The notes: generated by a model not told the origin, from the letters alone. A stretch of DNA of 64,000 nt from Komarekiella delphini-convector SJRDD-AB1 (GCF_014831675.1 NZ_VJXY01000004.1:1-64000), one strand, 5' to 3'. Counted from the stretch's first letter, positions 51,125-60,722 are shown. Numbers and translations: made by a program.

Positions 51125-54100
51125 TCATTGCTCAAAAACTGCTTTTGGTACTTTGCCATCCTCTACAACCGACATAGTACGTTTAGGCAACAAGAACTTA
51201 CCAAACTTAGCATATAAAGCTGGTAAGACCATTAAAGTTAATGCTGTAGAAGTAAATAAACCACCTAACACCACTATTGAAAGTGGTTGTAAGATTTCTT
51301 TTCCGGGGCCACTCTCAATTACTAAAGGTGCTAATCCTAAAGCAGAGGTAAAAGCTGTCATCAAAATAGCATTCAGACGTTCCATTGATCCTTTAATCAG
51401 AACTTCTTTAACTGGTGTACCTTCCGCAAATTTGGTGTTGTAATTATCCACAAGTAACAAACCATTGCGGGTAGCAACTCCGAATAAAGTAACAAAGCCA
51501 ACTAGAGAAGCAATGGATATCACTCCACCTGTCAAAGCCACTGAGAATACTCCTCCTACTAATGCCAAAGGCAAATTAATCATAATCATGGCGGTGGAAG
51601 GAATAGATTTTACAGAAAGATACATAATTACTGTAATTGCGACAAAGGCGATCGCACTCGAAATTAAGATATTCTGAGTTGCTCTTTCTTCTGCCTCGAA
51701 TTGTCCTGCATACTGAATATAGTAACCAGAGGGTGGATGTACCTGTTGCTTAACTTTAGCTTGAATTTCATTGACTATGGAACGCAAATCTCTACCATTA
51801 GCGTTAGCGGACACAACAATCAAGCGGGAGACATTTTCTCTATTTATAGTATTAGGCCCAGTACCATTTTCAATTGCGGCAACCTGTGCTAAAGGAATTT
51901 TTTGCCCATTAGGAGTATCAACTAACAAATTGCGAATCGTATCTAGATTTTGCCTTGCATCTGGCTTTAACCACACGGATAAATCGAAAGTTTGTTGTTT
52001 TTCTAAAACTTGAGATACTACTCGTCCATTAAGAGCAGTTTCAATAATTTCGGAAAGTTTACCTACTGTCAAACCATACCGTGAAGCAGCAAGACGATTG
52101 AACTTAATTTGTATTTGTTCAATCGGTATTTGAGGTTCTAGTTGTAAATCTACAATCCCATTAACGGTTTTCATGACATCATCAACTTGCTGTCCAATAG
52201 TGCGGAGTTGTTCTAAGTCGGGGCCGAAAATTTTAACTGCGATCGCACTCCTGACACCAGACAACACCTCATCCATGCGGTGCGAGATAAAACCACCAAT
52301 GTTTGGCGCTACCCCCGGTAACTTGGCAAATTCCTCCCGTAACTTCTCAATCGCCCCTTCCCTGTCTTTCATTCCTGCGTCGCTTAACTCAATATCCAAG
52401 TGTCCTAAATTCACCCCTGCTGCATCGCCGTCTCCTGGCGCACGTCCAGAACGCAGTTGCACATATGGAAATCTAGAGTCTCCTTTGAGTGCGTGCTGAA
52501 GTGCTTCACCAGCTGCATTAGTCGCTTCTAGAGAAACCCCAGGATAAAGAGTTAGAGTATTCACCAAAGTTTGCTCCTGAAACTCTGGTAAAAATATTCT
52601 GCCAAAGGAAGGGACAATTACAGCCGCAGCCACCAAACTAGCGATCGCAGCGCCTATAACAATTCCAGAACGCCGCAGAGAAAATGTTAGTAGAGGAAGA
52701 TACAGTCCTTTAAAAAATCTTGCTACCCAAGGTTCTGTTTCTGGCAAGCGACCATAAGGCAGTAAAATTGCACATAAAGCTGGAGTTACCGTTAATGCCG
52801 TAATACTAGAGGCTATAACTGCTGCCATATAACCTAATCCCATTGGGATAAAAATGCTGCCTTCTACACCAGCCAAAGCAAAAACTGGAGAGAACACAAC
52901 TATGGTAATGATGGTAGCTCCAAATACCGAATCGCGTACCTCTTGACAACCTTCAAATACAACATCTAAAACTGGACGTGGGTTGGGAGAATATTTATTT
53001 TCTCGCAAGTTACGGTAGACATTTTCAGCATCGACAATCGCATCATCAACGGCTGAACCAATCGCTACTGCTAACCCTCCCAAAGTCATGGTATTTAAAC
53101 CTTGTCCCAACCAATTTAGTAGTAGTACTCCTAGTAATAAAGATAAAGGTAGGGCAGTTAAACAAATAGCTAGGTTGCGCCAATTCATCAAAAAGGGAAT
53201 TAGAATTAAGGCAACAATAATGCTGCCTTCAATTAAAGCCTCTCTAACATTTTCAATAGAAGAATCAATATAGTTTTCTTGACGAAAAGTAGGTGTAACT
53301 TTGATATCTTTGGGTAATCCTGCTTGAATCTCTGACATCGCTGCTTCAATAGCACGAGTCACAGTAGGAGTATCGGCTTGAGGCTGTTTATTAATCATCA
53401 CAACAATTGCCTTTTCACCGTTAAAACTGCCATCACCTCGTTTAATAGCTGCACCAATTTGCACATCAGCAACATCAGAAATTTTAACAGGCGTACCATT
53501 GCGAGCAGTAATTACTGATTGCTGTAATTCTTCAATAGATTCAATTCTTCCAATACCCCGAATTAACTTTTCTCGGTCAGGAGTAATTAAATAGCCACCA
53601 GGAGCATTTACATTGGCAGCAGATACAGCTTGTTCTACGTCTTCTAAAGTAACATTAAAGGCTCTTAGTTTTGCTGGATCGACTAATACTTGATATTGGC
53701 GAACATCGCCACCATACGCTACAACTTGACTCACACCAGGCACAGCTAACAGGCGATTTGTCACTTGCCAATCAACAATTCGCCGCACTTCCATTAAAGG
53801 AGTGCTTTGGGAGGTGAAGGCATATTGTAATACAGTGCCGATAGGGGAGCTTGTAGGGGAAATTTGTGGAGTTTCTACCCCTGATGGCAGCTTACTTTGA
53901 GCTTGTTGTAATCGCTCTGTTACCAGCTGGCGAGCCTGATAGATATCAGTGTTCCAGTTAAAAATGACTTTAACCACAGAAATTCCCGCAGCTGAAGATG
54001 AGCGTACTGCTGTTACTCCAGGAGTACCGTTAATCGCACTTTCAATTGGTAAAGTTACCAGGGATTCTAATTCTTCGGGGGCGAGTCCTGGTGCTTCAGT

Positions 54101-54250
54101 TTGAATTTCAACTTGGGGTGGTGCAAAGCTGGGGAAAACATCCAAGGGCATTTGGATAATCGTCCGAAATATCCAAATTGTCAGGATAATTGTACCCAGG
54201 ATGACTAACCAACGGCGAGTGATCGCCCACTTGATGATAGCACTCAGCAT
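51125..54250 (-). CDS. Heavy-metal efflux RND pump (CusA/NrsA type), system 2
   Basis: RND transporter of 1041 residues, closely paralogous to 11462-14653. N-terminal PLDVFPSFAPPQVEIQTEAPGLAPEELESLV, transmembrane 4 motif AVAIGSAVDDAIVDAEN, the porter-domain blocks and C-terminal SIVVLGGLFTSTALTLMVLPALYAKFGKFLLPKRT are all present. Compared with system 1 it lacks two Gly/Glu-rich insertions and has Asp instead of Tyr before the AEN of the motif, so the two pumps may differ in ion choice. It follows its MFP by 2 nt. Confidence 0.93.
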   Translation of the reverse strand: MLSAIIKWAITRRWLVILGTIILTIWIFRTIIQMPLDVFPSFAPPQVEIQTEAPGLAPEELESLVTLPIESAINGTPGVTAVRSSSAAGISVVKVIFNWNTDIYQARQLVTERLQQAQSKLPSGVETPQISPTSSPIGTVLQYAFTSQSTPLMEVRRIVDWQVTNRLLAVPGVSQVVAYGGDVRQYQVLVDPAKLRAFNVTLEDVEQAVSAANVNAPGGYLITPDREKLIRGIGRIESIEELQQSVITARNGTPVKISDVADVQIGAAIKRGDGSFNGEKAIVVMINKQPQADTPTVTRAIEAAMSEIQAGLPKDIKVTPTFRQENYIDSSIENVREALIEGSIIVALILIPFLMNWRNLAICLTALPLSLLLGVLLLNWLGQGLNTMTLGGLAVAIGSAVDDAIVDAENVYRNLRENKYSPNPRPVLDVVFEGCQEVRDSVFGATIITIVVFSPVFALAGVEGSIFIPMGLGYMAAVIASSITALTVTPALCAILLPYGRLPETEPWVARFFKGLYLPLLTFSLRRSGIVIGAAIASLVAAAVIVPSFGRIFLPEFQEQTLVNTLTLYPGVSLEATNAAGEALQHALKGDSRFPYVQLRSGRAPGDGDAAGVNLGHLDIELSDAGMKDREGAIEKLREEFAKLPGVAPNIGGFISHRMDEVLSGVRSAIAVKIFGPDLEQLRTIGQQVDDVMKTVNGIVDLQLEPQIPIEQIQIKFNRLAASRYGLTVGKLSEIIETALNGRVVSQVLEKQQTFDLSVWLKPDARQNLDTIRNLLVDTPNGQKIPLAQVAAIENGTGPNTINRENVSRLIVVSANANGRDLRSIVNEIQAKVKQQVHPPSGYYIQYAGQFEAEERATQNILISSAIAFVAITVIMYLSVKSIPSTAMIMINLPLALVGGVFSVALTGGVISIASLVGFVTLFGVATRNGLLLVDNYNTKFAEGTPVKEVLIKGSMERLNAILMTAFTSALGLAPLVIESGPGKEILQPLSIVVLGGLFTSTALTLMVLPALYAKFGKFLLPKRTMSVVEDGKVPKAVFEQ

Positions 54251-54252
54251 TT

Positions 54253-55926
54253 TTATTGTTGGGTATTTTTACTGATGATTATGACTTTTGGTTCTTCATG
54301 AGGCGCGCGGTGGTTATCATCTGAGTTTGTAGAACCATTAATAGAATCTTCTGGTACATCATAGGCAAGTTCTGCCCCGACTGGAACTAGTTGAGGCTTG
54401 CTGCGACGACCTGCTATGAAACCTACAGCAGCTATTGCAACTCCTCCACCTGCTCCTAGCAACCACAACGGTACTGGTAAGCTGGGCGTTTTAACTTCAG
54501 TCGCTTGTACAGGAGCTTCTTTTGTCTCACCTTCTGTTGGCTTAGTACCACCCCGTAATGATTGTGCATAAAGTTGTGGTGCGCGTTGAGTGACAATCAT
54601 ATCTCCCTCGAATAAGCCACTCTTGACCTCAACCATATCTCCAGAGGTCTGACCTAATGTGACTTCAACTGTTTGGTAAGCATTACCATTTTGCACGTAA
54701 ACAACTTTCTTACCATTCGCGTCAACTACTGCTGAGGTAGGAATAGCTGAAATAGCAGAGGAAGTTTGGTCTGTTAAGACTTCTAGTTCTGCGAACATTC
54801 CTGGTTTGAGTTGACCATTAGAGTTATTCACCTCTGCTTGTACTGGTACAACTCTTGTTTCTCCTTCTACCACCGTACCAATCCGGGAAATTCGTCCAGA
54901 AAAGATGCGCTCGGGCATACTAGCAACTTTTAATCTTATTCTCTGACCAGTTTTTACCTTGCTTAAATCTTTTTCATAAATGTTAGCTGTGGCAAAAAGC
55001 CGACTATCATTGACAATCGTCATTAATTTGCCACCCGCATCATTAAAAGTTTGACCAATAGTAACTTCTCTATCAGCAACCTTACCGGAGATGGCAGCGG
55101 TTACGGTCACTAGTCCTTTGGAATTGGGGAGATTTCCCAGTTGAGCAAGTCGAGTTTGATAACTAGTATTACTGCGATTAATATTTGACTTTGCTAGTTG
55201 AACTGATGCTTGGGCGCGTTTGAGTTGATTTTCTGCCCCGATAACGTCCCGACGGCTCTTGGCTTTGGTAAGTTCGGCTTTTGCTTGCGCTAGCTGGGTC
55301 TGGGACTCTAAGGCATTGCGACGGGGTAAAGCGCCAGCATCAGCTAACTGCTTATCTTTGTTGTACTTTTCTTCAGCAAAGTCAACTTGACTTTGTGCTT
55401 GGGCAATTTCAGAATCGGCTATTTGTTGATATTTTTGATAATTTTGTTGAGCCAGTCTCAAGTCTGCTTGTGCTTGTTGTAAATCAGCTTGACCTTGTGC
55501 TAATTTGTCCTGAGATTCCACACGCAATGTTACCAAATCTGGACTAGTAACAACAGCAACAGGTTGACCAAGTTTTACTGATGCACCAGGTTCTACCAAC
55601 AATTCAACTACTTTCGCCCCAGTAATTGGGGTAGTCACTTCCACTTTTTGGCTGGGAAGAGTTTCAATTTGTCCAGTAGTTTTAATGCCAATGGCTAACC
55701 GCTGACGCTGGACAGGCTCGACTTTAATCCCTAACCGTTTGGCTGTGTCGGCATCAACCTGAATAGAATTATTAGTTGAAGTGGCTTCACTTCCTCCTTG
55801 AAATTCGTCTCCATGTCCGCCATGAGCCAGGACAACTGCGGGACTTGCTAATAACAGCAGGCTCAGGAATGTGCCAGAAACATAACGAATAGCTGTAGGT
55901 GTTTGGGAACACAGAGAGTTAGACAT
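54253..55926 (-). CDS. Membrane fusion protein of RND system 2
   Basis: Periplasmic adaptor of 557 residues, very similar to the protein at 14955. The signal peptide (FLSLLLLASPAVVLA) is followed by HGGHGDEF, then lipoyl half-motifs (VVELLVEPGASVKLGQPVAVVTSPDLV, GLVTVTAAISGKVADREVTIGQ), a Gln/Ala-rich coiled coil, a beta-barrel, and a C-terminal helix (VPLWLLGAGGGVAIAAVGFIAG). It is the first gene of a two-gene operon with the pump. Box A lies 100 nt upstream. Confidence 0.92.
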   Translation of the reverse strand: MSNSLCSQTPTAIRYVSGTFLSLLLLASPAVVLAHGGHGDEFQGGSEATSTNNSIQVDADTAKRLGIKVEPVQRQRLAIGIKTTGQIETLPSQKVEVTTPITGAKVVELLVEPGASVKLGQPVAVVTSPDLVTLRVESQDKLAQGQADLQQAQADLRLAQQNYQKYQQIADSEIAQAQSQVDFAEEKYNKDKQLADAGALPRRNALESQTQLAQAKAELTKAKSRRDVIGAENQLKRAQASVQLAKSNINRSNTSYQTRLAQLGNLPNSKGLVTVTAAISGKVADREVTIGQTFNDAGGKLMTIVNDSRLFATANIYEKDLSKVKTGQRIRLKVASMPERIFSGRISRIGTVVEGETRVVPVQAEVNNSNGQLKPGMFAELEVLTDQTSSAISAIPTSAVVDANGKKVVYVQNGNAYQTVEVTLGQTSGDMVEVKSGLFEGDMIVTQRAPQLYAQSLRGGTKPTEGETKEAPVQATEVKTPSLPVPLWLLGAGGGVAIAAVGFIAGRRSKPQLVPVGAELAYDVPEDSINGSTNSDDNHRAPHEEPKVIIISKNTQQ

Positions 55927-56012
55927 CGCTACTAAAAATCCTTAAGTATGGGAGGGAAGAAATTGCGAACAGTCAAAAATACTTTTAAGTTTTAGAAATA
56001 CACTCTTTTACT

Positions 56013-56045
56013 AGTCTTTCATTCAGAAATGAAATTAGGATGAAA
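56013..56045 (-). promoter_or_regulatory. Box A promoter upstream of RND system 2
   Basis: Minus strand TTTCATC-CTAA-TTTCATT (56045-56028), 9 nt, AAGACT (56018-56013), start codon 87 nt later. Confidence 0.75.
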
Positions 56046-56159
56046 TCAAGTTTTGACCGCTCTCAGAATCACATCACTCTAAACACAACTGGAATTCAAG
56101 AAAGCAAGTGTTCCCTATCTATTTGGCATTGGATACTTGCATCATGCTTCACATAGATA

Positions 56160-56500
56160 CTTTTGCTTACCTTCAGGTGACGCTCTTACTGAGGCTGGAC
56201 TACTCGCTAACACCAGTTCCCAAGCCAGGGAAACCTTTTAGCGTGAAGCTCTTAACGTCGCTTCCACTGAGTTCGCGGAGCGTCTCCGTACCCCTCCGGG
56301 GAAGCAAGCTACGCGCAGCGTCCCGTAAAGCTTGCGGCATAGCTACGCTTAGGGCGCAGCCTCTCGTAGAGAAGGGAAATAGAAGAGAAGATAGCCAGGT
56401 TCCCTACGGCGGGTTTCCTGCCTACCCTGCGGTTTCTGCGTACTCCTGTAAAGAAGCAAGCTACGTAAAGTGTCCCGTAGGGAAGCAGTACAGGACTGGA
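56160..56500. repeat. Cluster of interspersed palindromic repeat modules
   Basis: A mosaic of GC-rich modules: GCGGAGCGTCTCCGTACCCC, GCAAGCTACGCGCAGCGTCC, GCGCAGCCTCTCGTAGAGAA, GAAGCAAGCTACG and GTGTCCCGTAGGG. Several occur elsewhere in the window (for example near 14880 and 41435). A 145-residue plus-strand ORF across it is only repeat sequence. This is typical of Nostocales repeat nests and lies next to the deleted copM-like gene. Confidence 0.7.
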
Positions 56501-56501
56501 C

Positions 56502-56832
56502 TTACTGGTTATACCAAGTTTTTCGCCACTGTTTCATTTGGTTAATCTCTGCTTGCTGTGAATCAATGATACTTTGAGCTAATTTCATAATTAGCATCGG
56601 CTGAACCTAAATCCATTGCCATGTTATGGTTCATGCCACCACCATGATTCATCATACTACCGTCGTGATTCATTGGTTGCTTGTCGCTAGTATCAGTAGC
56701 GGTAGTAGTAGGGTTTGATACTTGGTTTTGGGAAGCGGGTGTAGAACACGCTGTCAACACACTACTGGTAAAAGAGGCGAGCGCTACTAAAGTCAATGAC
56801 AAAAAGCTGTTTTTCAGAGTAGAAAGTTGCAT
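56502..56832 (-). pseudogene. DUF305 (CopM-like) gene with internal deletion and frameshift
   Basis: The N-terminus is intact: signal peptide and lipobox-like VLTACS, then a Met/His-rich copper-type stretch (MNHDGSMMNHGGGMNHNMAM) and DLGSADANYE, the entry to a DUF305 domain. Then the frame breaks and ends at 56563. In the next frame the DUF305 C-terminus follows (KLAQSIIDSQQAEINQMKQW then RKTWYNQ, stop at 56502). The central core with the family HHQGA-type motif is deleted. DUF305 includes periplasmic copper-binding proteins such as CopM. Two IS elements now separate it from a Box A promoter at 59386. Confidence 0.82.
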
Positions 56833-56938
56833 AGGAATTATCTAAATGTTTCCTGATTTCATTTTGAAATCTCCAGTTGCTTGGAGAGTCAACCCTAATG
56901 GTGATTTATTTTTTGCTTAAGTACTAAAATCATCTAAG

Positions 56939-58413
56939 CTCGACTTTATCCATTTTTGAGAATATGAGGGGGGCAAAAGGAAGAAACATGAACATGGAAA
57001 AATAGGAAGTGGCATCAATGACAATATGCATCTATACCCATGAGCCTGAATTTACCCGCAGGAATAGCCAGTATCATACAACTGTTCTCAAGACTTTTCT
57101 CAACCAGAGTCTGGAAGCAAGCCGAAGTACTGATGATCGGGGCAATTCTAACGACGCGAAAGCGTACAGTATCCTCAATACTGGAAGTCATGGGAATAGC
57201 GCATGAGAAAAATTTTCAAAATTATCATCGTGTTTTAAGTCGTGCCGTGTGGTCAAACTTAGAAGCTAGTCGCATTTTGTTAATGATTCTGGTCAGTATT
57301 TTTGTACCATCAGAACCAATAATTATGGGAATTGACGACACCATTGAAAGGAGGAAAGGGAAAAACATCAAGGCTAAAGGTATCTATCGTGACCCAGTAC
57401 GTTCAAGCCACAGCCAGTTTGTCAAAGTCAGTGGTCTACGATGGTTAGCAGTCATGTTACTCGTAGAAATACCTTGGGCACAAAGAGTTTGGGCTTTGCC
57501 TTTTTTCACTGCTCTAGCACCATCTGAACGTTACAACCAACAACTTAAACGTCGCCATAAATCCCTGACCGATTGGGGAAGGCAAATGATGTTACAGATT
57601 CGACGATGGTTGCCGAACCGAGAGTTGGTAATGGTTGCAGATAGCAGTTTTGCAGCATTAGAACTTCTCTTTCGTGTGAGTCAGCACAAGTTGCCTATAC
57701 ACATGATTACTCGGTTACGTTTGGATGCTGCATTATACCAGCCAGCACCCAACAGGCAATCAGGTACTATGGGGCGACCAGCCCTCAAAGGCAGGAGATT
57801 ACCAAATCTAGAACACATATCAGTTGACCCTAACACTCATTGGCAAACTGTAATAGTTAATAACTGGTATGGCCAAGGCAAACGCGAGGTAGAAATTTGT
57901 AGTGATACTGCTGTTTGGTATCACACAGCAAAGCCTGTAGTCCCTATTCGTTGGGTATTGATTCGTGACCCAAAAGGTAAGTTTGAAACACAGGCAATAC
58001 TCAGCACTGGTCTTTTTTATTCTCCCATACAGATTTTGGAGTGGTTTGTACGTCGATGGCAAGTGGAAGTTACTTTTGAGGAAGTCAGGGCACACTTAGG
58101 AGTTGAAACTCAACGTCAATGGTCTGACAAAGCGATCGCTCGTACAACACCATTATTATTGGGGCTTTTTTCCTTAGTTACTGTCCTAGCACATCATTTA
58201 CAAAATGATTTTCAGTGGCAAGTCCGACAAACAAGTTGGTACTCCAAACATTTGCCTTCCTTCTCAGATGCACTGGCTTTAGTACGACGATTTTTCTGGG
58301 CTAGTACTTTTTCAATGTCCCATGAATCCTTTGAGATGGTAAAAGTACCTCGCCCTTTGTTTGAACGTTTGCGGGACATTGCCGTTTATGCCGCGTAATT
58401 GGATAAAGTCGAG
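56939..58413 (+). mobile_element. IS element with 14-bp inverted repeats, 1475 bp
   Basis: Terminal inverted repeats CTCGACTTTATCCA (56939-56952) and TGGATAAAGTCGAG (58400-58413) are perfect. The pentamer CTAAG flanks both ends (56934-56938 and 58414-58418) as a likely target duplication. It carries one transposase gene in full length, so it may still be active. Confidence 0.88.
57040..58398 (+). CDS. DDE transposase (IS701/IS4-like)
   Basis: Transposase of 452 residues. First Asp region IIMGIDDTIERRKGKNIKAKGIYRDPVRSS, second Asp in ELVMVADSSFAALELL, and the Glu region in WFVRRWQVEVTFEEVRAHLGVETQRQWS, in DDE order. These blocks are typical of the DDE_5-type transposases of IS701-like cyanobacterial elements; I am less sure of the exact IS family. 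The gene fills the element between its inverted repeats. The ATG at 57040 is chosen; translation could also start slightly downstream. Confidence 0.88.
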   Translation: MSLNLPAGIASIIQLFSRLFSTRVWKQAEVLMIGAILTTRKRTVSSILEVMGIAHEKNFQNYHRVLSRAVWSNLEASRILLMILVSIFVPSEPIIMGIDDTIERRKGKNIKAKGIYRDPVRSSHSQFVKVSGLRWLAVMLLVEIPWAQRVWALPFFTALAPSERYNQQLKRRHKSLTDWGRQMMLQIRRWLPNRELVMVADSSFAALELLFRVSQHKLPIHMITRLRLDAALYQPAPNRQSGTMGRPALKGRRLPNLEHISVDPNTHWQTVIVNNWYGQGKREVEICSDTAVWYHTAKPVVPIRWVLIRDPKGKFETQAILSTGLFYSPIQILEWFVRRWQVEVTFEEVRAHLGVETQRQWSDKAIARTTPLLLGLFSLVTVLAHHLQNDFQWQVRQTSWYSKHLPSFSDALALVRRFFWASTFSMSHESFEMVKVPRPLFERLRDIAVYAA

Positions 58414-58418
58414 CTAAG

Positions 58419-59325
58419 AGGATGTTTGAAAAGTTTTGAAAAGTCAAATTTTAGGCTAGTCGCCTTACCATAATACGGATCATGGCAAGATAAACAAAAG
58501 TCTCGGATTCGGGTAACAGTTCATAGTCTCTGACTAGTCGTCGGCATCCCATCAACCAACCAAAAGTGCGTTCAACCACCCAACGTTTTTTGAGCAATAT
58601 AAAGCCTTTAGTTTTTTGTGGTCGCACAACCACCTGCACAATCCAACGGCAAAAGTCCATTACCCACTGCATGAATGGCTCACCATCAAAGCCGCCATCC
58701 ACCCAAATGGTTGTCAATCGATAGACCTGGTTGCCAGACTGTTTGACCCGTTTGAGAACTAGTTTACCCCCGGAACGCTCACCTACATTGGCAGCTGTAA
58801 CCAAGACCCGCAAGACCAGCCCTAAGGTATCGACCGTCATAAATCGCTTGCGTCCTTTAATTTTCTTACCTGAATCAAATCCAATGGATTGACTGACCAT
58901 TGCCGCACTTTTTAGACTTTGACTGTCGATTATTGCCTCAGATGGACTCGGATGACGCTCAATATCGATTCTCGTCCACTCTCGCAAACTGTCGTGGATG
59001 TGCAGCCATCTCCCGTCTTTGCGCCAATTGCGAAAATAAGTGTACACTGTCTGCCATACGGGAAAATCACTGGGTAAAGCTCGCCATTGAATGCCCTCAT
59101 ATAGAACGTAGAAAATGGCGTTGAGGACTTCCCACATATCGACTTCCCGATGACGACCACCTTTTTTAGGTTCTGGAATCAAGTCGCTAAGAAATTCATA
59201 TTGTGCGCGAGTTAGGTTACTGGGGTCAGCTTTACTCATGTCGCTCTCTCGGTGCTGTTTATTATCTATTCACAGCCTATACTGAGAGAGCTTTTTTACA
59301 ACATCCCCAACTTTTCAAACAGCCT
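58419..59325 (-). mobile_element. IS5-family element, 907 bp
   Basis: Inverted repeats AGGATGTTTGAAAAGTT (58419-58435) and AACTTTTCAAACAGCCT (59309-59325) match at 16 of 17 positions. Both sides are again flanked by CTAAG (58414-58418 and 59326-59330). If the repeat is extended by one G, the target duplication reads TAA, which suits IS5 groups with TNA targets. The element sits directly against the previous IS. Confidence 0.88.
58451..59239 (-). CDS. IS5-family transposase
   Basis: Full-length DDE transposase of 262 residues. The N-terminus (LTRAQYEFLSDLIPEPKKGGRHREVDMWEVLNAIFYVLYEGIQWRALPSDFPVWQTVYTYFRNW) is the DUF4096 region of IS5 transposases. The catalytic residues lie in IIDSQSLKSAAM, TTIWVDGGFDGE and RWVVERTFGWLMGCRRLVRDYE. 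No frame break is seen. Confidence 0.93.
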   Translation of the reverse strand: MSKADPSNLTRAQYEFLSDLIPEPKKGGRHREVDMWEVLNAIFYVLYEGIQWRALPSDFPVWQTVYTYFRNWRKDGRWLHIHDSLREWTRIDIERHPSPSEAIIDSQSLKSAAMVSQSIGFDSGKKIKGRKRFMTVDTLGLVLRVLVTAANVGERSGGKLVLKRVKQSGNQVYRLTTIWVDGGFDGEPFMQWVMDFCRWIVQVVVRPQKTKGFILLKKRWVVERTFGWLMGCRRLVRDYELLPESETFVYLAMIRIMVRRLA

Positions 59326-59370
59326 CTAAGTAACTGGTTGCTGACAATGCAACTGTTGTACTTACTACAT

Positions 59371-59403
59371 AGTTTGACAGCCGAAGATGAAATCAGGATG
59401 AAA
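59371..59403 (-). promoter_or_regulatory. Orphaned Box A promoter separated from the copM-like gene
   Basis: Minus strand TTTCATC-CTGA-TTTCATC (59403-59386), 9 nt, CAAACT (59376-59371). It points leftward into the two IS elements. Removing both IS and one CTAAG copy each would place it about 145 nt before the copM-like start at 56832. The stretch 59404-59613 shows no gene. Confidence 0.75.
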
Positions 59404-59613
59404 TTAAAGGTTCCTGCTCTTAGCAAAGACTAGCTACAAGAAATTAGAAGGTTGTAGTACATTACTACAAAACCTAAAGTTTTAATTCTTGTGTGACACC
59501 TCGCTTTGATTTGCCGACCTTAGCTCCAGAGTTTAGATATGGCAAATAATCATGTTATGAAAGTAACGTATTTAAAATAATTTGCCTTTGTAGTAAATAT
59601 AAGTAAATCTAAT

Positions 59614-60516
59614 ATGGTAAAGCTGAAATTATTGATTGGAGGAATAGTATTCATCCCGCTAGTCGCAGTCCTATGCGACTTTAGTTTCGGAAGATTTTGG
59701 TTTTCAGAACGCTCAGACCATCAAAAATTAGTCAAAAAACCAGAACAACTCAGTGCCAGCGCTGTGAGCAATCAGCATAGTTCGGTATCCGATAAAGCCA
59801 TTGTTGCACAAGTGAACAGCGCCATCTTTACAGTCCCTAATGAGTTTCAGGGAAAAATCATTCAGCAGGCACAGCTGAGCAAACCAGACAAAGTTATTGC
59901 ACTGACTTTTGATGATGGCCCCGCGCCTAAATACACGCAACAAGTGTTGCAAATCCTGAAGCAACAAAATATTAAAGCAACGTTTTTCTGTGTGGGGGAG
60001 ATGGTGCATTATTTTCCCAAAATTGCCAAGCTAGAGGTAGCCGATGGTCACGCGATTGGTAATCATACGTGGCATCACTGGTATAGGCATATGAACCTGT
60101 CTGTTGCTGCGCGTGAAATTGAGTCCACCGCAACAGCTATTTACCAAACTATGGGGGTAAAAACTTTTCTGTTTCGTCCGCCTTATGGCATCCTCAACAA
60201 TGGTGTAGCTGATTACGCTTAAAAGAATAATTACGCTGTTCTCATGTGGTCAGATGACTCGATAGACTATCGTCGTCCTCCAGTATCCAGACTCGTCAAT
60301 AATGTGTTAAAGGACGCTAAACCTGGTGGTATAGTACTGATGCATGATGGTGGTGGCGATCGCTCACGCACTGTTAAGGCTTTACCACAAATTATCGCTT
60401 CACTCAAACAGCGTGGTTATCGGTTTGTGACCATACCAGAATTGTTGGAAATACAGGAACAAAAAACACCGTTGGTAACAACAGCACAATTTCATAAAGG
60501 GAATAAAGGTACATAA
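59614..60516 (+). pseudogene. NodB polysaccharide deacetylase split by a nonsense codon
   Basis: A membrane-anchored deacetylase of about 300 residues. Codons 1-202 give an N-terminal anchor and the motifs VIALTFDDGPAPKYTQQVL (motif 1), GHAIGNHTWHHW (motif 2) and FRPPYGILNNG (motif 3). A TAA at 60220-60222 interrupts; the same frame then continues KNNYAVLMWSDDSIDYRRPP (motif 4) and PGGIVLMHDGGGDRSRTV (motif 5) to 60516. The single in-frame stop could come from AAA or CAA. Either the gene is dead, or the stop is read through, or it is a sequencing error. The target would be peptidoglycan or an exopolysaccharide. Confidence 0.88.
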
Positions 60517-60559
60517 ATTATTAACTCATTACTTTACCTGATGCAAGCTATCAAATAAA

Positions 60560-60722
60560 ATTCAGAAGTCAGGAGTCAGAATTCAGAATGAATTCTATAC
60601 GACTGGCAGATGAATAAGTGGGTTTAAGACCCCACTAAATCTATGATTTAATGGTCTTCAATTAGTAGCGGGTTTGAATCCAACACTTTCTTGTTCTGAC
60701 TCCTGAATTCTGACTTCTGAAT
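60560..60722. repeat. Inverted-repeat (MITE-like) element
   Basis: ATTCAGAAGTCAGGAGTCAG (from about 60561) is mirrored by GACTCCTGAATTCTGACTTC (to about 60719) around 100 nt of unique sequence. The arms are about 29 nt and built of TCAGAA/TTCTGA units. Such AATTCAGAAGTCAG repeats are common in Nostocales. It may also act as a bidirectional terminator between the convergent neighbours. Confidence 0.65.

Noticed and set aside
56108-56545. 145-residue plus-strand ORF
   Set aside because: It lies in a nest of palindromic repeats, has no recognisable domain and overlaps the 3' end of the DUF305 pseudogene.
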